From Paraburkholderia sprentiae WSM5005 (GTDB taxonomy: Bacteria; Pseudomonadota; Gammaproteobacteria; Burkholderiales; Burkholderiaceae), in assembly GCF_001865575.2 (NCBI RefSeq), contig NZ_CP017561.2, positions 3,038,001 to 3,102,000 of the forward strand: a DNA stretch of 64,000 nt, in the 5' to 3' direction. This document shows, piece after piece, positions 42,264 to 50,657 of the stretch. Made by a program: the position numbers and the translations under genes. Each line of letters begins with the position of its first letter. The first letter of the stretch is position 1. The notes below the pieces were generated by a model that worked only from the letters and a program-made list of their open reading frames with translations, ran no database searches and was not told the DNA's origin.

Positions 42264-43850
42264 TCAGGCCGCGCGCGACGCGCTCTGGTTGGCGGCGGCG
42301 GCATTCCCATTTGCGTTCGGGTTTGCGTTCGGGTTTGCGCTATCAGGCAGCGCGGTCGAGCTTTGCGGCAGCGCGAGGCTCAGCACCGACTGCTCGGTCG
42401 CGTCCTTGCGCGCGAGCTCGCCGGAAATGCGGCCTTGGCGCATCACGACGATCCGGTCCGACACGCCGAGCACTTCGGGCAATTCCGACGAAATCATCAC
42501 GATCGCGCAGCCGCGCTCCGCGAGCTGATAGATCACGTTATAGATCTCGTGCTTCGCGCCGACGTCGATGCCGCGCGTCGGTTCGTCGAGAATCACGACT
42601 TTCAGGTCGGGCTCGGCGAGCCAGCGCGACAGAATCGCCTTCTGCTGGTTGCCGCCGGACAGGAAGCGGATCTTCTGCCGGCGATGCGGCGTCTTGATCT
42701 TCAGCAGCTTGATGAAACGGTCCGCCGTCTGCGCCTCCTTCTTGCGATCGAGAAACACGCCCGCGCGCAGATAGTGCCGGCGGCAACTGATGTTGATGTT
42801 CTCCGCGACGCTCGCCATCGCGACGATGCCCTCTTCCTTGCGATCCTCGGGGCAGAGCACGATGCCGTGTCTGATCGCCTCGCCCGCGCTGCGCACCTTG
42901 ATCGGCTTGCCGTCGAGCGTGAGTTCGCCGCTCTTTTTATGCTCGGCGCCGTACACCAGATGCATCAGTTCGCTGCGGCCCGCGCCAACCAGTCCGAAGA
43001 AGCCGACGATCTCGCCGCGCCGCACCTCGAAGCTCGCCGGCTGGGCGAGCGGATGACCTTCGATCGCCTTCGCCGAGAAGCGCACCTCGCCGAGCGGCCG
43101 CGCCGAATAGCTGTAGATGTCCGAAATTTCGCGCCCGACCATCTCGCTGACGATCGTGTCGCGCGACACGCCTTCGAGCGTAGGATGCGACGCGACCTTG
43201 CGGCCGTCGCGGAAGATCGTGCACGCGTCACAGAGCTCGTAGATCTCGTCCATGCGATGCGAGATGTAGATCATCGCGCGGTTGTCGGCGCGCAAATCGC
43301 GCACCAGCTTGAACAGCACCTCGGTCTCGCGATGCGACAGCGAGCTGGTCGGCTCGTCGAGCGCGATCACACGCGCGTTGCGCATCAGCGCCTTGCAGAT
43401 TTCGACCATCTGCCGCTGCGCGATCGATAGCTTACGCAGCTTCGCGTTCGGATCGAGCGCGACGCCCATCGCTTCGAGCCGCTCGCGCACGAAGCGCTTA
43501 GCCTCGCGCTTGTTGACCCAGCCCAGCGCATTGGGCAACTGGCCGAGCAGCAGATTCTCCGCGACCGTGAGGTCGGGCACGTACTGCAGTTCCTGGTGAA
43601 TCACCGCGATGCCGGCATTGATCGACGCCGCCGCGCTCGGAAAGCGCACCTCTTTGCCGTCGATCATCATGTGGCCCGAATCGGGCTGATACTCGCCGCC
43701 GAGGATTTTCAGCAGCGTCGATTTCCCGGCGCCGTTTTCGCCCATCAGGCCATGCACCTGCCCGACGTTGACGTCGAAGGACACACCGTCGAGCGCACGC
43801 ACGCCTGGAAAAACCTTGCCGATATTGTCAAAACGTAGCGTCGCTGACAC
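42264..43850 (-). CDS. araG: ABC sugar transporter ATPase, AraG-like
   Basis: A 528-residue protein with two ATP-binding domains, as in AraG/MglA/RbsA. The first Walker A is GENGAGKST at residues 37-45, with [15 protein letters not shown] and [10 protein letters not shown] after it. The second half has the usual degenerate P-loop ([11 protein letters not shown]) with intact [15 protein letters not shown] and [16 protein letters not shown]. The start codon is GTG (43848-43850) with AAGGAGG. The C-terminus ends in about 28 Asn/Ala/Pro residues including [11 protein letters not shown], coded by a 12-bp DNA repeat; this tail is outside the enzyme domains. Confidence 0.9.
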   Translation of the reverse strand: MSATLRFDNIGKVFPGVRALDGVSFDVNVGQVHGLMGENGAGKSTLLKILGGEYQPDSGHMMIDGKEVRFPSAAASINAGIAVIHQELQYVPDLTVAENLLLGQLPNALGWVNKREAKRFVRERLEAMGVALDPNAKLRKLSIAQRQMVEICKALMRNARVIALDEPTSSLSHRETEVLFKLVRDLRADNRAMIYISHRMDEIYELCDACTIFRDGRKVASHPTLEGVSRDTIVSEMVGREISDIYSYSARPLGEVRFSAKAIEGHPLAQPASFEVRRGEIVGFFGLVGAGRSELMHLVYGAEHKKSGELTLDGKPIKVRSAGEAIRHGIVLCPEDRKEEGIVAMASVAENINISCRRHYLRAGVFLDRKKEAQTADRFIKLLKIKTPHRRQKIRFLSGGNQQKAILSRWLAEPDLKVVILDEPTRGIDVGAKHEIYNVIYQLAERGCAIVMISSELPEVLGVSDRIVVMRQGRISGELARKDATEQSVLSLALPQSSTALPDSANPNANPNANGNAAAANQSASRAA

Positions 43851-43969
43851 TTCGCCTCCTTCTTCATGTTGACCGCACGCGTATCGCGCGCGGTCCGTCT
43901 GTCTACCGCAGATCTTCTCTCGCCGCCGGCGTGCCGGCGGCGTACTTCATGCGACCGCAAACACCGCGC

Positions 43970-44968
43970 TTACTTCGACGCGAGGCCCATCTTCTCGCGC
44001 ACTTCGCCGACGTTGTCGCGCGTCGCCAGCATGCCGGTCGTCAGCGTCAGCAGCGGCGGTTCCTTGCCCTGCGTGATCCACGCGTACATCAGTTCCGAGG
44101 TTTCCTCGCCGTGGCGTTTCGGGCTGATGATCACGGTGCCGTAGAAGCCCGTCGGCTGCGGCTTCTTGAACTCGTTCATCGCGGACTCCGAACCGCCGAT
44201 GCCGATGCCGATCATGTTGTCGGCCTTGAAGCCACGGCCTTCCGCCGCGCGCACCGCGCCGAGCACGCCTTCGTCGTTCAGCGCGTAAGCGACCCAGTGC
44301 TTGAACTGCGGGTTCTTCGTCAGCGCGATGTTGGCGGCGTTGAACGCGTTTTCCGTGTCGGTCTTCGCCTGCGGCGCGGTGATGATGTTCGCTTTCGGGA
44401 AGCCCGCGGCGACCAGCGCGTCGGTTGCGCCGGTGGTGCGGTCATGCGCGGTCGGCAACTGCTCGTAAGTCACGTCGATCGCACCGACGTCCTTCATGTC
44501 CCAGCCGCGTTTCTTGATTTCAGCCGCGATGCCGTCGCCGACCTGCTTGCCGATGTTATACGCCGAGATGCCCATGTGCGGCACCGCTTCGATCGGCTTG
44601 CCCGCGCCGTCGACGAGACGGTCGTCGACCGTCATCATCTTCAGCCCGTCGGCCTTCGCCTTTGCGACGATGCCCGGCCCGAGCTTGACGTCGGGCGTGC
44701 AGATCACGAAGCCCTGCGCTTTCTGCGCGGCGAGGTTATCGATTGCGCTCATCACCTTCTCGCCCGACGGCGCGCCGATCTTCACGAGCGTGAAGCCCTT
44801 CTGCTTGGCGGCCATCTCGGCGAACTTCCATTCGTCCTGGAACCAAGGTTCTTCCGGCTGCTTGACGAGGAAGCCGATCTTGACCGAATCGGCGGCCTGG
44901 ACGACCGGTGCGTTGAAGAGCACACCCGCCGCTGCCGCTGCCAGCGTGAGGAAAATTCTGCGTTTCAT
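43970..44968 (-). CDS. araF: Periplasmic L-arabinose-binding protein, AraF-like
   Basis: A 332-residue periplasmic sugar-binding protein. Residues 1-25 are a signal peptide ending VVQA. The mature start VKIGFLVKQPEEPWFQDEWKF is nearly the same as E. coli AraF, and FVICTPDVKLGPGIVAKAK, TTGATDALVAAGFP and IGIGIGGSESA also match it. It captures L-arabinose (AraF also binds D-galactose) and hands it to AraGH. ATG 44968 has AGGAG upstream. An inverted repeat lies 41-77 nt upstream. Confidence 0.92.
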   Translation of the reverse strand: MKRRIFLTLAAAAAGVLFNAPVVQAADSVKIGFLVKQPEEPWFQDEWKFAEMAAKQKGFTLVKIGAPSGEKVMSAIDNLAAQKAQGFVICTPDVKLGPGIVAKAKADGLKMMTVDDRLVDGAGKPIEAVPHMGISAYNIGKQVGDGIAAEIKKRGWDMKDVGAIDVTYEQLPTAHDRTTGATDALVAAGFPKANIITAPQAKTDTENAFNAANIALTKNPQFKHWVAYALNDEGVLGAVRAAEGRGFKADNMIGIGIGGSESAMNEFKKPQPTGFYGTVIISPKRHGEETSELMYAWITQGKEPPLLTLTTGMLATRDNVGEVREKMGLASK

Positions 44969-45008
44969 GATGCGTGTCTCCTGACTAATTGATAACGAGA
45001 AGGTAATC

Positions 45009-45045
45009 GGCCGCGTCTTCTTGTACCGGTCTGACACACGCGGCC
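45009..45045 (-). repeat. Inverted repeat in the araF leader
   Basis: GGCCGCGT (45009-45016) and ACGCGGCC (45038-45045) are perfect complements with a 21-nt loop. It lies in the 120-nt gap between the upstream SDR gene and araF, so it could slow transcription, stabilise the araF message or be an operator. No T-run follows. Confidence 0.5.
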
Positions 45046-45088
45046 AGCGCGTCGTCCGGTGTTCTGTGCGTCTCTTTGCGATGCGAAT

Positions 45089-45871
45089 TCAGTCGTGATA
45101 CAGCGCCGAGCGTCCTCCGTCGACGGTGATGCAGCTCGCGTTGATGAACGGCGCCTCGTCCGATGCGAGGAACACCGCGGTCATCGCGACCTCCTCCGGG
45201 CGGCCGATGCGCTTCATCGGTTGAAGATCGAGCGTCGCCTGCTTCGCGGCGGCCGGATCGGGCTGTTCGTTCCACCAGTCGTGCGTCAGCTGGGTCTCGA
45301 TGTAGCCGGGCGCGATCGCGTTAACACGCACGTTGCGCGGCGCGTACTCGATGCCGAGCGCGCGCGTGAGGCCAATCACGCCGTGCTTGGCGACCGGGTA
45401 CGGAAAGCAGCCCGGAATGATCTTGAACGCGTGCGTCGACGCGATGTTCAGGATGCTGCCCGCGCCGCGCTCGACCATGCCCGGCAGCACCGCGCGACAG
45501 CCGTTCCACACGCCGTCGAGATCGACCGCGAAGCAGCGCCGCCAGTCGGCATCGGTCATCGTCAGCGGATCGCAGAACACGTTGATGCCCGCGTTGTTGA
45601 CGAGGATGTCCAGCGCGCCGAACGCGCGTTCACCTTCGCTCACCGCATGCTGCACCGACGCGGATTGCGTCACGTCGGTGTGCACCGCGAGCACCCGCGC
45701 GCCGGCGCCAATTTCTGCCTCGATCTGCGCGGCCCTGCGTCGAGCCATGTCGAGGTCGAGTTCCGCCAGCACAACGGCCGCGCCCTCGCGCGCGAACGCG
45801 AGCGCGATCGCCGCGCCGATGCCGCGCCCAGCGCCGGTGACGAGAGCGGCTTTGCCGGCGAGCCGGTTCAT
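45089..45871 (-). CDS. SDR-family oxidoreductase of the sugar cluster
   Basis: A 260-residue classical short-chain dehydrogenase. TGAGRGIG (12-19) is the nucleotide site; NNAG, a catalytic Ser in NIASTHAF and YPVAK form the active centre, and INASCITVDGGRSA ends the protein. The exact sugar substrate is unclear; candidates are D-galactose, L-arabinose or a keto-deoxy sugar acid. It overlaps dgoA by 4 nt (ATGA), so the two are translated together. The frame remains open upstream inside dgoA, but ATG 45871 starts the typical N-terminus. Confidence 0.85.
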   Translation of the reverse strand: MNRLAGKAALVTGAGRGIGAAIALAFAREGAAVVLAELDLDMARRRAAQIEAEIGAGARVLAVHTDVTQSASVQHAVSEGERAFGALDILVNNAGINVFCDPLTMTDADWRRCFAVDLDGVWNGCRAVLPGMVERGAGSILNIASTHAFKIIPGCFPYPVAKHGVIGLTRALGIEYAPRNVRVNAIAPGYIETQLTHDWWNEQPDPAAAKQATLDLQPMKRIGRPEEVAMTAVFLASDEAPFINASCITVDGGRSALYHD

Positions 45872-46548
45872 TTCTTCGCGCCCGCGCGGGCGATCCGCAA
45901 ACCGTTGATGAACGCCTTCGCATGCGACGCGGTCACCGCCGCGCTCTGGCCCGGCTTGTACAGCGCCGAGCCAAGGCCGAAACCGTTCGCGCCGGCGCTG
46001 AGGAACGGCCCCATGTTGTCCGGCGTGATGCCGCCGACCGGCACGAGCGGCACCTGCGCGGCGATCACCGCGCGCCATGCCTTGACGACCTGGCAGCCTA
46101 GCTGCTCGGCAGGGAACATCTTCAGCACGTCCGCGCCGTTCTTCAGCGCGATGAACGCTTCGGTCGGCGTCGCGACGCCGGGCGCGCAGGCAAGGCCCCG
46201 CGCCTTCGCGGCGATGACGACTTCGGGATCGCTGTGCGGCATCACGATGAGCTCGCCGCCCGCCGACTTCACGTCGTCGACGAACAGCGGATGCAGCACC
46301 GTGCCCGCGCCGACGATCGCGTCGGCCGGCAACACCTTGCGGATCGCCGAGATGCTGTCGAACGGCTGCGGCGAATTGAGCGGCACTTCGACGATGCGAA
46401 AACCCGCTTCGTACAGGGCCCGACCGTGATCGGCCGCGTCGGCCGGTGTGACGCCGCGCATGATCGCAATCAGCGGACAGGCTTCGAACGCGGCGATCAG
46501 ACCCGCGTGCGGCATGTACGGTGCGGGCAGATTGATGTGTGGTTGCAT
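45868..46548 (-). CDS. dgoA: 2-dehydro-3-deoxy-6-phosphogalactonate aldolase
   Basis: A 226-residue class I aldolase of the KDPG/KDPGal family, splitting KDPGal into pyruvate and glyceraldehyde 3-phosphate. The Schiff-base lysine is K143 in VLKMFPAEQLG and the catalytic Glu is E54 in VEVPLNSPQPFDS; the latter wording is characteristic of DgoA. It sits 46 nt after dgoK, the kinase that makes its substrate, confirming the De Ley-Doudoroff assignment. AAGGAA precedes ATG 46548. Confidence 0.94.
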   Translation of the reverse strand: MQPHINLPAPYMPHAGLIAAFEACPLIAIMRGVTPADAADHGRALYEAGFRIVEVPLNSPQPFDSISAIRKVLPADAIVGAGTVLHPLFVDDVKSAGGELIVMPHSDPEVVIAAKARGLACAPGVATPTEAFIALKNGADVLKMFPAEQLGCQVVKAWRAVIAAQVPLVPVGGITPDNMGPFLSAGANGFGLGSALYKPGQSAAVTASHAKAFINGLRIARAGAKK

Positions 46549-46594
46549 GTCGGTTCCTTGTTTCCTGAACGTCGTGAGAGGCCGCCGACGCCGC

Positions 46595-47710
46595 TCAGCG
46601 TGCGTGCGCCGGCTGGGCGGACGGCCGCACGAGCCCCGCTTCGACGGCGACGCGCCACAGGCCGCGCTCGGTCGCGTGTTTGACCGGCTCCGCGCGCAGA
46701 CAGCCGAATTGCGCGAGCGCGAGGCGGTAGCGCTCGCACAGCACGTCGTTGCCGATCAGCCGCAGACTCTGCTGCGCGAGCGAGCTGCCTTGCTGCGCGA
46801 GTACCGCTTCGAGGCCAGCGAGTTCGTGCCCGATCAACAGGCCCGACAGATAGTCGGGCTGCGCCTCGCTCGACAGCTCGCCGGTCAAGCCGAGCGTGCG
46901 CGTGCTGAACACGGTCGCGAGCACGCCTGCCTGGCCCTTCTGGCGCGCGATGTTCACGCCCCGCAAAAATGCCTCGGTATCCGGACGATCGGGCGTGACC
47001 ATGGTGCGGCCGAGAATGGTGTGCTCGCGCAGCGCGGCGAACACCTCGCCGGTCATGAACGTGTGAAAACGCTCGATGCGCCCTGCCAGCACGACCGCCC
47101 ATTTCGCATGCGTGCCGGGCAAGCCGATCAGCGAGCGGGCATTGCCGTCCACGGAGTGGGTGTTTTGGCTGCCACTCGCGTCCGCGCCGAGCGCGCCGAA
47201 AATCTGCGTTTCCTCGCCGCGCATCACGTTCGGCAACTCGCCCCGCTGCAACACGCCCGGCACGATGTTCAGCGTCGCGCCGCTCGCGGTCTGCACGCGC
47301 ACGATACCGGCCACCAGCGCATCGGCGTTCGCGGGCGTATCGACATACGGCGCTTCGAGCCAGCCCTGCGCGCTGCCGACCATCCCCGCCGCAATCACCG
47401 GCACGCCGCGCGCGTGTTCGAGCCATGCGCCGCAGGCGTCGTCGAACGCGGCGTCGAAACCGCCGTCGGCCGCGCTACGCGGCAGATTCATGATGCCGGC
47501 CGTCGATGCGCGCGTCGCCAACACGCGACCGTGCGCGTCGAACAGATAGGCGCGCAGCGACGTGGTGCCCCAGTCGAGCGCGATCAGCGCGGCATGCGTG
47601 AAATCGACGGCGGCGATATCCGTGTCGTCGGCCGCCTCCGGCTTCACGCCCGTGTCGGGCGCGGTGGGCGCCTGGTGGTTCGCCAGCGTGGCGGTGCCCG
47701 CTTGTTTCAT
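46595..47710 (-). CDS. dgoK: 2-dehydro-3-deoxygalactonokinase
   Basis: A 371-residue DgoK-family sugar kinase that phosphorylates 2-keto-3-deoxy-galactonate with ATP. ALIALDWGTTSLRAYLFD is the phosphate-binding start, VIAAGMVGSAQGWLEAPYVDTPA the substrate region, and LPGTHAKWAVVLAGRIERFHTFMTGEVFAAL the signature. Compared with E. coli DgoK (292) it has about 40 extra N-terminal residues. ATG 47710 overlaps the IclR stop codon (ATGA), implying coupling with the regulator gene. Confidence 0.92.
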   Translation of the reverse strand: MKQAGTATLANHQAPTAPDTGVKPEAADDTDIAAVDFTHAALIALDWGTTSLRAYLFDAHGRVLATRASTAGIMNLPRSAADGGFDAAFDDACGAWLEHARGVPVIAAGMVGSAQGWLEAPYVDTPANADALVAGIVRVQTASGATLNIVPGVLQRGELPNVMRGEETQIFGALGADASGSQNTHSVDGNARSLIGLPGTHAKWAVVLAGRIERFHTFMTGEVFAALREHTILGRTMVTPDRPDTEAFLRGVNIARQKGQAGVLATVFSTRTLGLTGELSSEAQPDYLSGLLIGHELAGLEAVLAQQGSSLAQQSLRLIGNDVLCERYRLALAQFGCLRAEPVKHATERGLWRVAVEAGLVRPSAQPAHAR

Positions 47711-48714
47711 CGCTTGATCCTGCGCGTGGCCGGTTGCGGTGCGCGCCAACCGAGTTCTTCCGAAATCGCGCGCGCCTCGCGCTGCACGACCGGAATCAGT
47801 TCGTCCATCCGTTCGAGCGACATATAGGGAATCGTGCTCGCCACCGACAGCGCCGCGACGATCGCGCCCGACGCGTCGCGCACCGGCGCCGCGACGCAGC
47901 GGATCGCCGCTTCGTTTTCCTCGAGGTCGAACGTGTAGCCGCCGGCCGCGTAGCTGGTCATGCGCTGCAGGAAGGTCGGCGCGTCGGGGCGGTTGTCCGG
48001 CGTGAAGCTCACACCCGCGAGTGCGCGGCGCGACGCGTCGAACAGCGACTGCCACGCGTCCGGCGCGAGGTCGAGCATCATCGCCTTGCCGATGCCGGTC
48101 GACGCGAGCGGCATCCGATGGCCGACGCGCGAGCGCATTTCGAGGCCGCGCGTGCCGGGGATCTTGTCGATGTACAGCACGTCGTCGCCGTCGCGCACGC
48201 CGAGGTGAATGGTGTCGAGCGTCTGCTCGGCAAGCGACTCCAGATGGGGACGCGCGACCGCCGTGAGCGGCATCTGTTCGAGCGCGATCGTGCCGAGCTC
48301 GATCAGCTTCGGCCCGAGCAGATAGCCGCCCTGCACCTGGCGCAGATAGCGCGCCTGCACGAGGCTGCTGACGAGCCGGTGCGTGGTGCTGCGCGTCGTG
48401 CCGAGCGCGGCGCCGAAGCTGCGCAGATCCCGCACGCCGGCTGCGGCCGCCTCGAGAATCGCGAGGCCGCGCAACAGCGTCTGCGTGCCGGCCTGCTGGG
48501 GCGTGACGTCTCGCAGCGTGACCGGCAGCCCGAGTCCGTCGGCGCTCGCCACCGGGCGCGACGCCCTCGCGGTAGCGGACGCACTCGCGGCGACATTGGC
48601 GGTGACGGCTGAAGCGTCGCGCGGCGCGGAGTTCAGCACGGAATTCGAGGCGCTGTTCGACCCCGGCGCGGCCTCGGCCGCGCTGGCGGCGTGAGTGGGC
48701 ATCGCTTTGTTCAT
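47707..48714 (-). CDS. IclR-family transcriptional regulator
   Basis: A 335-residue IclR-type regulator. The first roughly 70 residues are Ala/Ser/Asn-rich and look disordered; the winged HTH follows (TLLRGLAILEAAAAGVRDLRSFGAALGTTRSTTHRLVSSL) and then the effector domain (MPLASTGIGKAMML, AAPVRDASGAIVAALSVAS). As first gene of the cluster, overlapping dgoK, it is probably the local regulator of galactose/arabinose use. ATG 48714 has a weak ribosome-binding site. The frame is open to 48936 but that would overlap the promoter, so the shorter form is preferred. Confidence 0.87.
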   Translation of the reverse strand: MNKAMPTHAASAAEAAPGSNSASNSVLNSAPRDASAVTANVAASASATARASRPVASADGLGLPVTLRDVTPQQAGTQTLLRGLAILEAAAAGVRDLRSFGAALGTTRSTTHRLVSSLVQARYLRQVQGGYLLGPKLIELGTIALEQMPLTAVARPHLESLAEQTLDTIHLGVRDGDDVLYIDKIPGTRGLEMRSRVGHRMPLASTGIGKAMMLDLAPDAWQSLFDASRRALAGVSFTPDNRPDAPTFLQRMTSYAAGGYTFDLEENEAAIRCVAAPVRDASGAIVAALSVASTIPYMSLERMDELIPVVQREARAISEELGWRAPQPATRRIKR

Positions 48715-48907
48715 GGCGATTCGCTTTCGGATGGTTTCTGCGCTTAGCGCGCGGGGTCGGATAACAGCGCGCGAAAGCGTGCGGCGCCGCGTTCGCGCGG
48801 CTGCTCTGATTGGCTGCCAGACATGGTTGGTCTCGTCTCCGGTTTTTTCTGTCGCGGTCGCGGTGTCGGCGCGCTGGCGCGCCGACTCGCGATGCATGTT
48901 GGTCTGG

Positions 48908-48936
48908 ATTGTAGGGCGACTTTCCAGAATCACCAA
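48908..48936 (-). promoter_or_regulatory. Promoter of the iclR-dgo-ara cluster
   Basis: On the minus strand TTGGTG (48931-48936) and TACAAT (48908-48913) are 17 nt apart. The mRNA leader before ATG 48714 would be about 185 nt. The remaining 319-nt gap (48715-49033) holds this promoter, an inverted repeat and the mtgA terminator; I see no gene in it. Confidence 0.6.
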
Positions 48937-48962
48937 TATGTGAATGTTGAGTCCAGATATTG
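48934..48962. promoter_or_regulatory. CAATAT/ATATTG inverted repeat over the -35 region
   Basis: CAATAT (48934-48939) and ATATTG (48957-48962) are exact complements separated by 17 nt, overlapping the -35 hexamer of the cluster promoter. It is a candidate binding site for the IclR regulator. The arms are short, so chance is possible. Confidence 0.35.
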
Positions 48963-48977
48963 AGATTTTAGCGACGC

Positions 48978-49002
48978 AAAAAAGCCCGCGGAAGGCGGGC
49001 TT
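48978..49002 (-). terminator. mtgA terminator
   Basis: AAGCCCGC pairs with GCGGGCTT around a short loop; on the minus strand the stem runs into six T residues. It lies 32 nt beyond the mtgA stop codon. Confidence 0.88.
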
Positions 49003-49033
49003 CGGAACGGGCCAACGGTATCGAGGACTCAGT

Positions 49034-49768
49034 TCAATCCGGCAATTCGGCCGCTCCCATACGCCGCGCGATCACCCGCGCGCGTTGCGCGAGATACGCC
49101 GAATTCCGGTGTTCATCGAAATATCTGGGGCGCGGCAGCATCACCGCGAGCCGCGCCGACTGCGCGGCCGTGAGCTTGCTCGCCGACGTCTTGAAGTAGT
49201 ACTGCGCGGCCGCCTCGGCACCGTACACGCCGTTGCCCCATTCGACCGAGTTCAGATAAATCTCGAAGATGCGCTGCTTGTCCATCAGCGTTTCGAGCAT
49301 CCACGTAATGATCAGCTCCTGGCCCTTGCGGATATAGCTTTTCTCACGCGACAGAAACAGGTTGCGCGCAAGCTGCTGCGAGATCGTCGAGCCGCCGCGC
49401 ACGATCCGGCCCTGCGCCTTGTTGCGCTCCCATGCCTGCAGGATCGCGTCGGTTTCATAGCCCTTGTTGTTGACGAAGTTCGCGTCCTCGGACGCGATGA
49501 TCGCGCGCTTCAGATTGCGCGAAATCTGGTCGTACGGCACCCACGTGCGCTGCACCGACAGGTCCGGCCGGTCCTGCGACAGACGCCACGCGTCCGAGCG
49601 CATGAACGCGGTCGAGCGCGGATTGACGAGGTTCCAGACTGCGATCTGCGCGAAGTAGTACGCCTGCGTCGCGAACCAGGCGATGGCCACGACCGCGATC
49701 AGCCAGGCGAGCCAGCGCAGCGGGCCGGCCTGGCCGCGCGAACCGCTGGCGCGCCGCGTCGCTGTCAT
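49034..49768 (-). CDS. mtgA: Monofunctional peptidoglycan glycosyltransferase
   Basis: A 244-residue inner-membrane enzyme that polymerises lipid II into glycan strands (GT51 family). One membrane anchor lies at about residues 17-38. The GT51 motifs are present: [15 protein letters not shown] with the catalytic Glu, [62 protein letters not shown]. It is the last gene of rnb-like-aroE-mtgA, 25 nt after aroE. Confidence 0.96.
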   Translation of the reverse strand: MTATRRASGSRGQAGPLRWLAWLIAVVAIAWFATQAYYFAQIAVWNLVNPRSTAFMRSDAWRLSQDRPDLSVQRTWVPYDQISRNLKRAIIASEDANFVNNKGYETDAILQAWERNKAQGRIVRGGSTISQQLARNLFLSREKSYIRKGQELIITWMLETLMDKQRIFEIYLNSVEWGNGVYGAEAAAQYYFKTSASKLTAAQSARLAVMLPRPRYFDEHRNSAYLAQRARVIARRMGAAELPD

Positions 49769-49793
49769 GGTGCGTGCTGTCCGCGCGCTGCCG

Positions 49794-50657
49794 TTACGCG
49801 AGCGACGGCGCGCTCAGCAGCGCGCGCAATTCGGCGAGCACCGGCGCGCCGTCGGGACGCACGCCGCGCCACACATGGAACGATTCGGCGGCTTGCTCGA
49901 CCAGCATGCCGAGGCCGTCGGCGCCGCGCGCGCCGAGCTTCGCCGCGTGCTGCATGAAGACGGTCGGATGCGCGCCGTACATCATGTCGTAAGCGAGCGT
50001 GCCGCTGCCGAATGCGCGGTCGTCGCACTCGGGCAACGAGGCGTCGAGACTGCCTGCAGTCGCGTTGACGATCACGTCGTACTGGCCCGCTTCGATCGCG
50101 TGGGCGTTGCCGCCCGTCAGACGGCAGTGCGCGTCGCGCGCGGCCTGCGCGAACTGGTCGACCAGCGCCTCGGCCTTCTGCGCCGTGCGATTGACGATCG
50201 TCAGCGTATGCGGCGCCCGCTCGAGCATTGGCAACACGACACCACGCGCGGCGCCGCCCGCGCCGAGCAGCAGGATGCGCGCGGCTTTCAGCGGCACGCC
50301 GAGATTCACCTCGATATCGCGCACGAGGCCGAAGCCATCCGTGTTGTCGCCGTAGACGCCGTCAGCGTCGACACGCAGCGTGTTCACCGCGCCGGCCGCC
50401 GCGGCGCGCGGCGACAGCGTGTTCGCGAACGCGTGCGCGTCGAGCTTGAACGGCACTGTCACGTTCAGGCCGCGCCCGCCCGCTTCGATGAACGCACGCA
50501 CGTGCGGCACGAACGCGTCGACGGGCGCGAGCAGATGACCATAGTCGACCGGCTCGCCGGTTTGCGCGGCGAAACGGCCGTGAATGAACGGCGATTTGCT
50601 ATGCCCGACTGGGTTGCCGACGACTGCGTAGCGGTCGCGCGTCCGGTTGCCGCTCAT
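49794..50657 (-). CDS. aroE: Shikimate dehydrogenase
   Basis: A 287-residue AroE that reduces 3-dehydroshikimate to shikimate with NADPH. The substrate region has [19 protein letters not shown] at residues 12-30 and [12 protein letters not shown] with the catalytic Lys; the nucleotide motif is [16 protein letters not shown] near 135. Its start overlaps the stop of the RNase II-like gene by 4 nt (ATGA). aroQ, another shikimate-pathway gene, lies at 56633. Confidence 0.96.
   Translation of the reverse strand: MSGNRTRDRYAVVGNPVGHSKSPFIHGRFAAQTGEPVDYGHLLAPVDAFVPHVRAFIEAGGRGLNVTVPFKLDAHAFANTLSPRAAAAGAVNTLRVDADGVYGDNTDGFGLVRDIEVNLGVPLKAARILLLGAGGAARGVVLPMLERAPHTLTIVNRTAQKAEALVDQFAQAARDAHCRLTGGNAHAIEAGQYDVIVNATAGSLDASLPECDDRAFGSGTLAYDMMYGAHPTVFMQHAAKLGARGADGLGMLVEQAAESFHVWRGVRPDGAPVLAELRALLSAPSLA

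Noticed and set aside
42264..42350. Transfer of the NANP-like tail from a eukaryotic parasite protein
   Set aside because: The match is a short low-complexity coincidence explained by a local 12-bp duplication.
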